The notes under the pieces: generated by a model | What the model saw: only the letters and a program-made list of their open reading frames with translations | Told to the model about the DNA's origin: nothing | The model's database searches: none | NCBI RefSeq assembly: GCF_002482385.1 | Contig: NZ_DLFW01000036.1 | Span: forward strand, 22,534 to 86,533 | Direction: 5' to 3' | From: Dysgonomonas sp. UBA7710 | GTDB lineage: Bacteria; Bacteroidota; Bacteroidia; Bacteroidales; Dysgonomonadaceae | Length of the DNA: 64,000 bases | Shown: piece after piece, positions 18,838-27,738 of the stretch | How the letters are laid out: every line of letters starts with the position of its first letter | Numbering within the stretch: position 1 is the stretch's first letter | Program-made: the position numbers and the translations under genes

Positions 18838-18910
18838 CAAGTTTCAAGGTCTCAGGTTTCAAGATTTCAAATTGACGAAAACGAATCTTGAAACCTGAAA
18901 TTTTGAAATT
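18838..18910. repeat. TTGAAA-type intergenic repeat with 14-bp hairpin between murD and ftsW
   Basis: CAGGTTTCAAGATT (18853-18866) is perfectly complementary to AATCTTGAAACCTG (18884-18897), a 14-bp stem. The stretch 18888-18910 is identical over 23 bases to 20328-20350 upstream of murD. The repeat runs up to the murD stop codon (18909-18911). There is no T-tract of the kind expected for a terminator. Confidence 0.65.
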
Positions 18911-20243
18911 ATAATCTTCTTACATATTCTTTAAATTGGTTACCCCTGTCTTCATAATTCTTAAAGAGGTCGAAACTGGCACAGCATGGCGATAACAATA
19001 CCGTATCTCCCTCCTCTGCCAATGCGTAAGCTTTCTCTACAGCATCTTTCATCGACGATGTATCTTCTATCTTTTCTATTTTACCGTCGAAGAATTTATG
19101 CAGTTTACTATTATCCACACCAAGAAATACAAGGGCGCGGACTTTGTCCTTTACCAGCTGTTCTATCTCGGTGTAATCATTTCCTTTATCTGTACCCCCA
19201 AGTATCAGGATTACTTTTGTCTTCATGCTTTGCAAAGCATACCAGCATGAATTCACATTGGTAGCCTTAGAATCATTTATAAACTGGACACCCTTCACCT
19301 TAGCTACCTTTTCGAGACGATGCTCTACCCCCTGAAAGTCGCTGAGTGAATGACGAAGGTTCTCGTCGGTTATATCCAGTAGCTTAGCAGCAATACCCGA
19401 TGCTAATGAGTTATACAGGTTGTGTGTACCTTCCAGAGCTAATAGATCCTGTTCCATAACAAATGCGGAATTAGGAGTGTTAATATCTATTTCATGATTA
19501 TTAAGGTAAGCGATTGCATTGCCAACCTTATGTTCGGCGAATGTATATTGTTTACCTTTAGACACCAGTTTCTTAATTTCTTTACTTACAATAGGGTCTT
19601 CCTCCCAGAATATGAATGCATCGGCTTCGGTCTGATTCTGTACAATACGCATCTTAGCATCTATATATTTCTGTATATCATGGTCGTACCTATCCAGATG
19701 GTCAGGCGTAATATTCAGTAAAATGGCAATATCAGCTTTGAAAGAATACATATTTTCGAGTTGGAAACTGCTTAGCTCCAATACATAATAATCATAGTTT
19801 TCTTCCGCGACCTGACGGGCGAAACTTCTTCCGATATTTCCTCCCAATCCTACATTCAGCCCCGCCGATTTCAGTATATGATATATCAGGCTGGTAGTGG
19901 TCGTTTTCCCATTACTCCCTGTAATACAAATCATTTTGGCAGCCGTATAACGTTTGGCGAATTCCATTTCGGAAAGAACGGGAATACCTTTTTCTATGGC
20001 TTTGTGAACAAGAGGAGCATAATTAGGAATACCCGGACTTTTTATGATTTCGGTTGCGGCGAGTACCAGCTCTTCGGTATGACCCTTTTCTTCGTAAGGA
20101 ATACCGTATTGCTCCAGTTCTGCTTTATACTTGTCCTGCAAAGGGCCGTTATCCGACAAAAAAACATCGAATCCTTTTGCTTGCGCAAGTATGGCCGAAC
20201 CAACTCCGCTTTCGCCCCCTCCCAATATGATAATTTTATTCAT
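18909..20243 (-). CDS. murD: UDP-N-acetylmuramoyl-L-alanine--D-glutamate ligase
   Basis: MurD adds D-glutamate to UDP-MurNAc-L-Ala. The N-terminal ILGGGESGVGSAILA motif, ATP loop ITGSNGKTTTTSL near residues 111-123, NITPDHLDRYDHD, HRLEKV and NDSKATN are all present in 444 aa, the expected length. It is bracketed on both sides by TTGAAA-type repeat spacers that interrupt the otherwise tightly packed cluster. Confidence 0.97.
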   Translation of the reverse strand: MNKIIILGGGESGVGSAILAQAKGFDVFLSDNGPLQDKYKAELEQYGIPYEEKGHTEELVLAATEIIKSPGIPNYAPLVHKAIEKGIPVLSEMEFAKRYTAAKMICITGSNGKTTTTSLIYHILKSAGLNVGLGGNIGRSFARQVAEENYDYYVLELSSFQLENMYSFKADIAILLNITPDHLDRYDHDIQKYIDAKMRIVQNQTEADAFIFWEEDPIVSKEIKKLVSKGKQYTFAEHKVGNAIAYLNNHEIDINTPNSAFVMEQDLLALEGTHNLYNSLASGIAAKLLDITDENLRHSLSDFQGVEHRLEKVAKVKGVQFINDSKATNVNSCWYALQSMKTKVILILGGTDKGNDYTEIEQLVKDKVRALVFLGVDNSKLHKFFDGKIEKIEDTSSMKDAVEKAYALAEEGDTVLLSPCCASFDLFKNYEDRGNQFKEYVRRL

Positions 20244-20258
20244 ATGTTTTTTAATTTC

Positions 20259-20350
20259 AGGATTTCAAGATTTCAAGATTCAAGATTCAAGATTCAAGAT
20301 TTTTATTCAAGACTTAATCTTGAAATTTTGAAACCTGAAATTTTGAAATT
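20259..20350. repeat. TTCAAGA tandem repeat and TTGAAA repeat between mraY and murD
   Basis: Five TTCAAGA units are seen (20264-20270, 20272-20278, then directly abutting at 20279, 20286 and 20293, each 7 bp). A block at 20328-20350 shares 23 identical bases with the spacer after murD. The 7-bp tandem is a candidate variable-number repeat. It lies inside the division transcript. Confidence 0.65.
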
Positions 20351-20355
20351 GCATA

Positions 20356-21618
20356 TTATCGCATTTTCAATGTTGCTAATGTAAGTACTGCAAGAATAAT
20401 TCCTATAATCCAGAAACGTACCACAATTTTCGATTCCGGCACAGCTCCTATCGGTTTTTGGAATAAAGCCTGTATGCCTGAATTTCCGGACTTCTGGAAA
20501 TGATGATGCAGAGGCGTCATTTTAAATACACGGCGCCCTTCACCGTATTTCTTCTTGGTCAGTTTAAAATAAAACACCTGTATCATTACCGAAAGGCTCT
20601 CCACCATAAAGATACCGCATAATATAGGCAGCAATAATTCTTTATGGATAACCACAGCGAAAACCCCGATTATGCCACCCAGCGTTAAGCTGCCCGTATC
20701 TCCCATAAATACCTGTGCGGGAAATGCATTGTACCATAAGAAACCAACCGTTGCCCCGATAAATGCCGAAGCAAATATTACGAGCTCCTGACTACCGGGA
20801 ATAAACATAATATTCAGATAGGAGGCAAACTCGATGTGCCCGGATACATATGCCAGTATCCCCAGCGTGACTCCTATAATAGCCGAACTACCTGCGGCAA
20901 GCCCGTCCAGCCCGTCGGTCAGGTTAGCCCCGTTCGACACAGCCGTTACAATGAATATAACAATCATAACAAACAGTATCCAGGCAGCCGGTTCCGCATA
21001 ATCTCCCATGAAAGAAACAAGGTCTTCATAGTCGAGGTTATTATTCTTCATAAAAGGAATAGTAGTCTGTGTTGACTTCGCTCCTTCAGCTGTATAACTC
21101 ACCCGTTCTATGACATTATCCTGATTACGGAATTCTATATTTTCACGGATAATAACGTCAGGACTCAGATAAAGCGCCATGCCTACAATCAGCCCGAGGC
21201 CTATCTGGGCAATTATCTTAAATTTACCATGCAGCCCCTCTTTATCCTTTTTGAATACCTTAATATAATCGTCCAAAAAGCCGAGTACTCCCAGCCAGAC
21301 GGTCGTAATAAGCATCAGGATGATATATATATTATCTAAACGGGCCAAAAGCAAAACAGGAACAAGTATGGAGATAATGATAATAATGCCACCCATTGTC
21401 GGCGTTCCTTTTTTACTTAATTGCCCTTCCAGTCCGAGATTGCGGACTATCTCCCCGATTTGCAGTTTTTGCAGCTTGTCGATGATACGGCGTCCTATGA
21501 TAGTGGATATCAATAATGATAATACCAGCGCCATAGCTGCACGAAACGAGACATACCTGAACATACCCGCACCCGGGAAATCTAACTGGTCTAAATAGTC
21601 GAATAGATAATATAACAT
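20356..21618 (-). CDS. mraY: Phospho-N-acetylmuramoyl-pentapeptide-transferase
   Basis: MraY transfers phospho-MurNAc-pentapeptide to undecaprenyl phosphate, making lipid I. It is a polytopic membrane enzyme. Landmarks are the N-terminal GTPTMGG region (KKGTPTMGGIIII), LGFLDDYIKV (aspartate pair), the catalytic NGANLTDGLDGLA segment and the C-terminal TPLHHHFQ motif. The 420-aa length reflects an insertion of about 60 residues with a hydrophilic loop (RENIEFRNQDNVIERV) before the NLTDG region, as is common in Bacteroidetes. Confidence 0.97.
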   Translation of the reverse strand: MLYYLFDYLDQLDFPGAGMFRYVSFRAAMALVLSLLISTIIGRRIIDKLQKLQIGEIVRNLGLEGQLSKKGTPTMGGIIIIISILVPVLLLARLDNIYIILMLITTVWLGVLGFLDDYIKVFKKDKEGLHGKFKIIAQIGLGLIVGMALYLSPDVIIRENIEFRNQDNVIERVSYTAEGAKSTQTTIPFMKNNNLDYEDLVSFMGDYAEPAAWILFVMIVIFIVTAVSNGANLTDGLDGLAAGSSAIIGVTLGILAYVSGHIEFASYLNIMFIPGSQELVIFASAFIGATVGFLWYNAFPAQVFMGDTGSLTLGGIIGVFAVVIHKELLLPILCGIFMVESLSVMIQVFYFKLTKKKYGEGRRVFKMTPLHHHFQKSGNSGIQALFQKPIGAVPESKIVVRFWIIGIILAVLTLATLKMR

Positions 21619-21636
21619 TTGCTCCTTCTGATTTTT

Positions 21637-23088
21637 TTATTCTCCAAAAATATTTCTTACTACTTCTCTATCATCGAAGTGATGTTTCACTCCTTTCACA
21701 TCCTGATAATCTTCATGGCCTTTTCCGGCAATGAGGATTACATCGCCCTCTTTGGCCAGTGTACAAGCTGTTTTAATCGCTTGTTCACGCTCGACGATCA
21801 ATAGTGTTTTCTTCAGTTGCTGGCTGTTCAGCCCGTCAGCCATATCGTTGATAATAGCCTGTGGTTCTTCGAATCGCGGATTGTCGGATGTAAGTATCAC
21901 CTGGTCGCTCAGGCGTACGGCCTCACGCGCCATAATCGGCCGTTTGGTCTTATCTCTGTTACCTCCGCAGCCAACTACAGTAATTACACGCCCGTTGCCT
22001 TCCAGTACTTCATGGATAGCTTCCAACACATTCGTTAAAGCATCCGGTGTATGCGCATAATCAACAATCGCTGTATAGTTTTCAGGAGAGCGCAATGTTT
22101 CAAAACGTCCCGATACAGGTTTTAATGTACTCAGTACGAGTAAGGCTTCATCCGGATTCTGTCCTAACAATACGGTTGCCCCGTACACTGCTAATAAATT
22201 GTACACATTGAACACACCGACAAACTGCACCTGCAATTCCTTATTATTGAATTCGACTGCTGTACCATCGAAATGTTTCTCAATAATCTTGGCTTTGAAG
22301 TCTGCCAGCGTTTTTACAGAATAAGTATATTTCTTCGCTTTTGTATTCTGGAGCATTACCGATCCGTTCTTATCGTCGACGTTGGTAAGGGCAAAAGCTG
22401 TTTCGGGCAAATTGTCGAAAAACATCTTTTTGGCTTTCAGGTACTCGGCCATCGTTTTGTGGTAATCGAGATGATCCTGTGTGATATTGGTAAAAATGCC
22501 TCCGTCAAATTTCAACCCGCTGATGCGCTTCTGATGTATAGCATGTGAGCTTACTTCCATGAAAGCATATTCGCAGCCAGCACCTACCATCTTTGCCAGC
22601 ATCTCATTCAGCGACAGCGGATCAGGCGTAGTATGTGTGGCATGGTATACCGTGCCATCAATATAGTTAGCTACTGTGGATAGTAATCCTACTTTATACC
22701 CCAGCTTACGGAACATCTCATATAGCAATGTGGCAGTGGTGGTTTTACCATTTGTTCCCGTAACTCCCACCAGTTTCAGTTTAGCTGAAGGATCTCCATA
22801 CCAGAGGGTAGCTATCTTACCGGCCACATCCGCGCTGTCTTTTACTTTTACATAAGTAATCCCCTCTTTTGAGGTATCCACCTTCTCCTGATGGATAATA
22901 ACTTTAGCCCCTAAATCAAGGGCATTGTTAATATATTGGTGTCCGTCTACCTGTACCCCTTTCAGGGCAATAAAGGCCGAACCGGCGATTGCTTTACGTG
23001 AGTCGGTCTGAATAGCTGTTATTTCAAGATTTTCATCTCCTTTTATTTCAACTACATCTATGCCTTTTAATAAATCCTTTAATTTCAT
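21637..23088 (-). CDS. murE: UDP-MurNAc-tripeptide synthetase, meso-DAP adding
   Basis: MurE adds the third stem-peptide residue. ATP loop GVTGTNGKTTTATL is near residue 110-123, THTTPDP and NITQDHLDYH follow, and the substrate-specificity motif reads SDNPR (ILTSDNPRFEEP). DNPR is the signature of meso-diaminopimelate-adding enzymes rather than lysine-adding ones, so the cell wall is predicted to be of the mDAP type. At 483 aa the length is normal. A 106-nt spacer of no recognised content (23089-23194) separates it from ftsI. Confidence 0.97.
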   Translation of the reverse strand: MKLKDLLKGIDVVEIKGDENLEITAIQTDSRKAIAGSAFIALKGVQVDGHQYINNALDLGAKVIIHQEKVDTSKEGITYVKVKDSADVAGKIATLWYGDPSAKLKLVGVTGTNGKTTTATLLYEMFRKLGYKVGLLSTVANYIDGTVYHATHTTPDPLSLNEMLAKMVGAGCEYAFMEVSSHAIHQKRISGLKFDGGIFTNITQDHLDYHKTMAEYLKAKKMFFDNLPETAFALTNVDDKNGSVMLQNTKAKKYTYSVKTLADFKAKIIEKHFDGTAVEFNNKELQVQFVGVFNVYNLLAVYGATVLLGQNPDEALLVLSTLKPVSGRFETLRSPENYTAIVDYAHTPDALTNVLEAIHEVLEGNGRVITVVGCGGNRDKTKRPIMAREAVRLSDQVILTSDNPRFEEPQAIINDMADGLNSQQLKKTLLIVEREQAIKTACTLAKEGDVILIAGKGHEDYQDVKGVKHHFDDREVVRNIFGE

Positions 23089-23194
23089 ATCTGTATTCTT
23101 TATTTAAGTAAAAGAAAGTACTTAATAATATTATTAACCAGCTTAACTGCCTATTGCTTATAAACTTAATCAAGTAATAAACAGGTCTGCGACC

Positions 23195-25402
23195 TTAATT
23201 CAATTCTATTGTAATACCACCGCCTTTTACCATCCGGCTTCCGGCAGGGATAGATTGCCGCTTCACTTTTCCCTCTCCCGTCAGGCTGACTCTAAGTCCG
23301 GCATTCTCCAATAGATATACTGCATCACGTGCCCCCATACCTATAACGTTAGGAACAAGGCCTTGTTTTACGGAAGTATTATCTTCCAATATAATTCCTC
23401 CTGACAGAGAGTCGCTCTTCGTCTTTATCCAATCGATATTACTACCCGAAAACGTATAATTCTGGTCTAGTTTTTTCAATACAAATTCAGTATTCTTAAG
23501 CAATCCTCCCTTAACTACAGGAATCAATGAGTTTACGGTATCTTTCGGTGCAGGCAGAGGTGTAGAAACCAAATGCTTAGTATAGATACCTTCAGCAATG
23601 GACTTAAACACTGTTCCTGCCATAAGCCCTCCCGATGGTGAGCCTTGCGGCCTGCGTATGCCTACAAAACATGTATATTTGGGATCATCGGCCGGGAAGT
23701 ATCCACAGAACGAAACATAATAACCTTCGTATCCTCCCCGAGAAGCAATCATGGCTGTACCCGTTTTGCCTGCCGACTGGAAAAGGGTAGAACCGGCTGC
23801 TTTTCCAAGACCATCGGAAACCACTCCCCTGAGCATCTCCCTTATCTCACCTAATGTTTTCCCGGAACACAATGCCGGGTTGATGACTTCGGTTTCGAAC
23901 TCTTCTTTCACTTTCCCGTCTTTCATAAATGCCTTGGTAAGGAAAGGCTTTATCATCTTCCCATTATTGGCTATACCATTGTAAAACATCAGCATGTAAA
24001 TAGGCGGGATCTGTGTCTCATAACCGAACGACATCCATGCCAAAGTTGTTTTTGACCACGGATTTGCCTTATCATCCGGCATACGGACTATGGATGTGCC
24101 TTCTATACCCTTCAGAGGTACGTCCCATTCTATTTTCTTTGTAATACCTAAGTCACGGATATGTTGTGCATATTTCTGAGGATTATTTTCATAGCCCTTC
24201 AGAATCATTTTAGTCATAACAACATTGGAAGAAATATACATACCTTCGGTAATAGTCATAAACTCTTTGCGTCCGCCTGTACGCCAGTAGTGGTCGCGGA
24301 CAACCCGGCCTTTATATTCGAAAAGTCCGTTGCCGACACGCACGGAGTCATTCGGTGTAACTACCCCGTCTTCGAGGGCTACCATCACCGATACGGTCTT
24401 GAATGTGGAACCCGGTTCGGACATCCACGAAAATGCATTCGGATTTCCTTCGGCATATATCCCTTCCGATATCCTGTCAAGATTGGTTATCGCTTTTATT
24501 TCGCCGGTAGCTACTTCCATTACAATAGCTACACCTGATTCAGCCTTTGTTTCAGCCAATTTGCCGTAAAGGGCTTTTTCGGCCATATCCTGAATGTCCA
24601 CATTCAATGTGGTTTTTATATCCCAGCCATCGGTAGGTTCTTCCAATACTACATCTATCCAACGGCCCTGTACACGCTCACGCGTTTTCAACCCGGGCAC
24701 ACCTTTGAGTATCGAATCATATTTCAACTCCAGACCGCTCGCACCCCCGTCTTCAAAATCTTTAAAGATAGAGCCTACGGTTCGTCCTGCCAACCGGCCG
24801 AAAGGTTTCAGACGCATGGTTTTTTCTTCAGTGAAAAGGCCGCTCCTGTTGCTGCGTTGATCGAAGAATGGGAATGTTTTCAGTTCTTTCAGGTCGACAT
24901 AGTTTATATCGGGACGAATAATTCTTACATAACGGCTTCTTACTTTTACCTTCTTGTTGGAACCACTTTTCCGGTTGCGTTCCAGCTCATCCAGTTCTTT
25001 GCGGCTAAGTGCCCAGCCATCTAATATTATCTTTTTGTATTGGGCGGCATTTCTGTCCGGAAATTTTTTTGCCAACTCCTGAGAAAGAGGGGTTACGTAC
25101 TTCATCAGCGTATCTTTCTTTATACCCTCCGACATGAAGTCGACATATACACCATATAAAGGTTCGCTGGTTGCAAGCAGACGGCCGTCGTCAGCATATA
25201 TATTTCCGCGGTTGGGGCGTATCTCCCTGTCTTTCTTCACAGTTTCCTGCTTGCCCAGTTCGCGCCATTCGGGCCCTTCCGCATATTTGATTTTGAAAAT
25301 GCAGACAATAATTGCTATAAACACGAAAGACATGAAAAAGACAATCCAACCGTAACGGCTGACTGCCACATTCTTCATTGTTCCTTCTGATTTCTTTGCC
25401 AT
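23195..25402 (-). CDS. ftsI: Septal penicillin-binding protein FtsI with C-terminal PASTA domain
   Basis: A transpeptidase that cross-links septal peptidoglycan. One membrane anchor lies at about residues 17-37, then the PBP dimerisation domain. The transpeptidase domain has all three catalytic motifs: STFK at 332-335 (nucleophile serine), SSN at 391-393 and KTG at 546-548. Residues from about 675 to 735 form a PASTA domain (VPNVIGMGARDAVYLLENAG), so the 735-aa protein is longer than E. coli FtsI. A second in-frame ATG at codon 9 is possible. It lies just after ftsL. Confidence 0.95.
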   Translation of the reverse strand: MAKKSEGTMKNVAVSRYGWIVFFMSFVFIAIIVCIFKIKYAEGPEWRELGKQETVKKDREIRPNRGNIYADDGRLLATSEPLYGVYVDFMSEGIKKDTLMKYVTPLSQELAKKFPDRNAAQYKKIILDGWALSRKELDELERNRKSGSNKKVKVRSRYVRIIRPDINYVDLKELKTFPFFDQRSNRSGLFTEEKTMRLKPFGRLAGRTVGSIFKDFEDGGASGLELKYDSILKGVPGLKTRERVQGRWIDVVLEEPTDGWDIKTTLNVDIQDMAEKALYGKLAETKAESGVAIVMEVATGEIKAITNLDRISEGIYAEGNPNAFSWMSEPGSTFKTVSVMVALEDGVVTPNDSVRVGNGLFEYKGRVVRDHYWRTGGRKEFMTITEGMYISSNVVMTKMILKGYENNPQKYAQHIRDLGITKKIEWDVPLKGIEGTSIVRMPDDKANPWSKTTLAWMSFGYETQIPPIYMLMFYNGIANNGKMIKPFLTKAFMKDGKVKEEFETEVINPALCSGKTLGEIREMLRGVVSDGLGKAAGSTLFQSAGKTGTAMIASRGGYEGYYVSFCGYFPADDPKYTCFVGIRRPQGSPSGGLMAGTVFKSIAEGIYTKHLVSTPLPAPKDTVNSLIPVVKGGLLKNTEFVLKKLDQNYTFSGSNIDWIKTKSDSLSGGIILEDNTSVKQGLVPNVIGMGARDAVYLLENAGLRVSLTGEGKVKRQSIPAGSRMVKGGGITIELN

Positions 25403-25426
25403 ATTCTTTTTCCGAGACAGTCTCTT

Positions 25427-25753
25427 CTATTTCTTTATTTTATAAATCGGCTCCTTGGTTTGCTGCAAGTCTACTCCGTTCTGCTGAATCAAAGACTCTA
25501 CTTTCGATTCACGGCTCACTCCCATCAACTGGGCCGCAATAGTCAACGATTCGAATTTCGCATCTTTCAGTTCATGTTGCAACGACTCTATTTGCGACCT
25601 TTTCTCTATACAACTGTATCTGTTACTTATATATAAGACCAGAATAACAAAAACAGTGATAATGAAACGTGCATTCTTCCAGAAGAAGTCCTCTGTGAGA
25701 ACTGTCCCTCCCAGAATATACATCACTTTCTTTTTTATATCTTTCGCTTTCAT
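25427..25753 (-). CDS. ftsL: FtsL-like division protein
   Basis: A 108-aa protein with one membrane span (about residues 29-44, FIITVFVILVLYIS). A predicted coiled-coil segment follows (IEKRSQIESLQHELKDAKFESLTI), with a bitopic topology and size typical of FtsL. The sequence is poorly conserved in this family, and the call rests on topology and its place between rsmH and ftsI. Confidence 0.85.
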   Translation of the reverse strand: MKAKDIKKKVMYILGGTVLTEDFFWKNARFIITVFVILVLYISNRYSCIEKRSQIESLQHELKDAKFESLTIAAQLMGVSRESKVESLIQQNGVDLQQTKEPIYKIKK

Positions 25754-25787
25754 TCCTATTACAAGTCCTATGTAATTTATTTACAAC

Positions 25788-26699
25788 TCAAATTTTCTCT
25801 GCTATCCTTAGTTTAGCGCTTCTCGAACGCGGGTTTCTTTCCTCTTCTTCCCGTGACGGAACAATTACTTTATTGTTTATCAGCCTGAATGGTGTTTCGA
25901 AGTTGCCGAAGAAATCTTTTTCCACCTTCCCTTCAAAGTTACCCGTCTTAAAGAAATTCTTCACAAGCCTGTCTTCTAAAGAATGATAAGTGATAACTAC
26001 CAAACGGCCACCCGGCTTCAATATATCAAGTGCCTGTTCAAGCATTTCTTTCAGAGTTTCCATCTCTTCATTCACCTCTATGCGAAGCGCCTGAAAGGCC
26101 TGAGCTAATACTTTCTTTTCTTTTTCACCTCTTCCGACAAAGGAATTCAGCGTATCCAGCAAGTCATTTACTTTCCTGTAAGGTTTTTCTTTCCGGGTCT
26201 TTACAATCGCAGACGCAATGCGCCTCGACTGCTTAAGCTCACCATATAAGTAAAAGACATCTGCCAGCTGCTCTTCGGTGTATGTATTCAACACTTGTGC
26301 TGCCGTTTTCCCGGCTTTCTGATTCATGCGCATATCCAGATCACTATCTTCGAAACGGAAAGAAAATCCACGGTCTTCGGCATCGAAATGATGTGACGAC
26401 ACGCCCAAATCGGCAAGTATAGCGTCCACTTCCTCCACCCCGTGATACTTAATAAAGTTTTTCAGAAAACGGAAATTGCTCCGGATGAATGTGAATTTAT
26501 TATCTTCCTGTATATTATTGATAGCGTCTTCATCCTGATCGAAAGCATACAGATGCCCTTTGTTTCCGAGGCGGGAAAGAATCTCCTTCGAATGTCCGCC
26601 ACCACCGAAAGTTACGTCGACACAAATGCTGCCGGTACGAATATTCATACCGTCCACACTTTCGTGGAGCAGTGCAGGTGTATGGTATATCTCAATCAT
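25788..26699 (-). CDS. rsmH: 16S rRNA (cytosine1402-N4)-methyltransferase
   Basis: RsmH (MraW) methylates C1402 of 16S rRNA using S-adenosylmethionine. Landmarks are HTPALLHESVD at the N-terminus, the SAM-binding VDVTFGGGGHSKEIL, DLGVSSHHFD, RRIASAIVKTR, ALRIEVNEE and the C-terminal SLEDRLVKNFF and NPRSRSAKLR. The open frame extends 33 codons upstream into mraZ, but the ATG at 26699 gives the conserved N-terminus (MIEIYHTPALL) and lies 2 nt after the mraZ stop, so it is the chosen start (303 aa). Confidence 0.96.
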   Translation of the reverse strand: MIEIYHTPALLHESVDGMNIRTGSICVDVTFGGGGHSKEILSRLGNKGHLYAFDQDEDAINNIQEDNKFTFIRSNFRFLKNFIKYHGVEEVDAILADLGVSSHHFDAEDRGFSFRFEDSDLDMRMNQKAGKTAAQVLNTYTEEQLADVFYLYGELKQSRRIASAIVKTRKEKPYRKVNDLLDTLNSFVGRGEKEKKVLAQAFQALRIEVNEEMETLKEMLEQALDILKPGGRLVVITYHSLEDRLVKNFFKTGNFEGKVEKDFFGNFETPFRLINNKVIVPSREEEERNPRSRSAKLRIAEKI

Positions 26700-26701
26700 G
26701 A

Positions 26702-27163
26702 TTAGCCGTTTTGTGAGTCGTTGTTCATTAATGCCTGTATACGGGAACTGAAATCGTCCGGCGGAATAAGCGTCTTCTCCAGCCCTTCTTTCGCCCATAT
26801 TTCAATCGTATTATCCACACCCAAGAATCTAACATCGGACACGATATTTACCATCTGGCAATATCGCTTCGATATCAGGATACGCCCGTTCGCATCTATA
26901 TCGAGACGTTCGGCATCAACAACAAACTGTCTGAAAAGAGCTTGTTGCTCCCGATCCCATCTGTTTAAACGTGAGCGCAATTTCGCAACCTCCTCTTCCC
27001 ATACTTCGACGGGATAGAGCACGAGGCAATCCTGAAACAGATCTTTTCTGAGTATCAATGTATTCTGGGCAGAAGATTGAAATATCTTCCTGAAAGCTGC
27101 CGGTACAAAGACCCTCCCCTTTGCATCGATTTTCGCTTCTATATTACCCAAAAATTGAATCAT
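26702..27163 (-). CDS. mraZ: Transcriptional regulator MraZ
   Basis: A double SpoVT/AbrB-like protein of 153 aa. The first domain begins FLGNIEAKIDAKGRVFVPAAFR, with the DxKGR motif. The second has FVVDAERLDIDANGRILISKRY, with the second D-x-GR motif. MraZ represses the dcw operon by binding tandem TGGGN repeats at its own promoter. Two such boxes sit 64-78 nt upstream. An upstream in-frame ATG at 27184 is not favoured because the conserved N-terminus starts at 27163. Confidence 0.95.
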   Translation of the reverse strand: MIQFLGNIEAKIDAKGRVFVPAAFRKIFQSSAQNTLILRKDLFQDCLVLYPVEVWEEEVAKLRSRLNRWDREQQALFRQFVVDAERLDIDANGRILISKRYCQMVNIVSDVRFLGVDNTIEIWAKEGLEKTLIPPDDFSSRIQALMNNDSQNG

Positions 27164-27200
27164 TAACACTTTGAATTTTAACAATATACAATATGCGACG

Positions 27201-27241
27201 TAAAGGTATGAAAATTATACACTTTTCCCCACATTTCCCCA
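27201..27241 (-). promoter_or_regulatory. mraZ promoter with two MraZ boxes
   Basis: Read on the minus strand, TGGGG-N5-TGGGG occurs at 27241-27227 with exactly 5 nt between boxes, followed by a degenerate third unit TGTAT (27221-27217). A -7 element TACCTTTA (one mismatch to TAnnTTTG) is at 27208-27201. The -33 position therefore falls on the boxes, which suits autorepression. Confidence 0.65.
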
Positions 27242-27259
27242 CTTAAAATTGACTAAAAG

Positions 27260-27358
27260 TTTTCAACAACCCTGTTTATAAGTTATCAACATATATATTC
27301 AATTGATAATGTTTTACTTATAATGCTTTATCAACAGGTTATGAACAAGTTGTAAACA
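27260..27358 (+). promoter_or_regulatory. Cluster of DnaA-box-like nonamers
   Basis: Nonamers close to TTATCCACA: TTTTCAACA (27260), an inverted TTATAAACA (27273-27281), TTATCAACA (27283 and 27328), TTATGAACA (27339) and TTGTAAACA (27350). The last three are direct repeats spaced exactly 11 bp. None is a perfect consensus box. It could be an origin-like or DnaA-regulated site, or another protein's operator. Confidence 0.4.
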
Positions 27359-27460
27359 GTTCTTTATCAGTGATATTCAGGAATAATATTAATTAGGCGT
27401 TGGTATTAAATGCTCGATTGTTCTAATCGCTTTTTCTACGCGGAATTAAAAATTCCTTGT

Positions 27461-27490
27461 GTTCCTTTTGGCCAAAGCCCCAAAAGGAAC
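27461..27490. repeat. Perfect 11-bp hairpin inside the structured element
   Basis: GTTCCTTTTGG (27461-27471) pairs with CCAAAAGGAAC (27480-27490) around an 8-nt loop. Further imperfect inverted pairs follow: an ACGAAACGGAAAAAC-type block near 27545 with its complement near 27605-27625, and a TAACGGCGCAGGCTGACGC-type block near 27653 with its complement near 27702-27726. Confidence 0.6.
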
Positions 27491-27738
27491 CAAAAATGCT
27501 TTAGCGCCCCGCTTCATAGGCCGACCCGTAACGGACAAAAAGACGAAACGGAAAAACTCGCTGGAAATATTGTATAATCCGAATCAGCAGGTAAGCTCAA
27601 ACACGTTTCCGTTTTTCCGTCTTTTGCCCTACGGGTACCCCGTCCATGAAGCTAACGGCGCAGGCTGACGCGTATTCATTCATCGAAGGGCTTCGTTTAC
27701 TAAGGCGTCAGTCCCCGCGCGTTAGTGATGCAGGCGGA

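Noticed and set aside
26700..26798. Extended N-terminus of RsmH
   Set aside because: The extra 33 codons overlap mraZ and precede the conserved start; no homologous sequence is expected there.
27459..27668. 69-codon open frame inside the structured element
   Set aside because: It runs through the hairpin arms, has no recognisable protein pattern and is explained by the inverted repeats.
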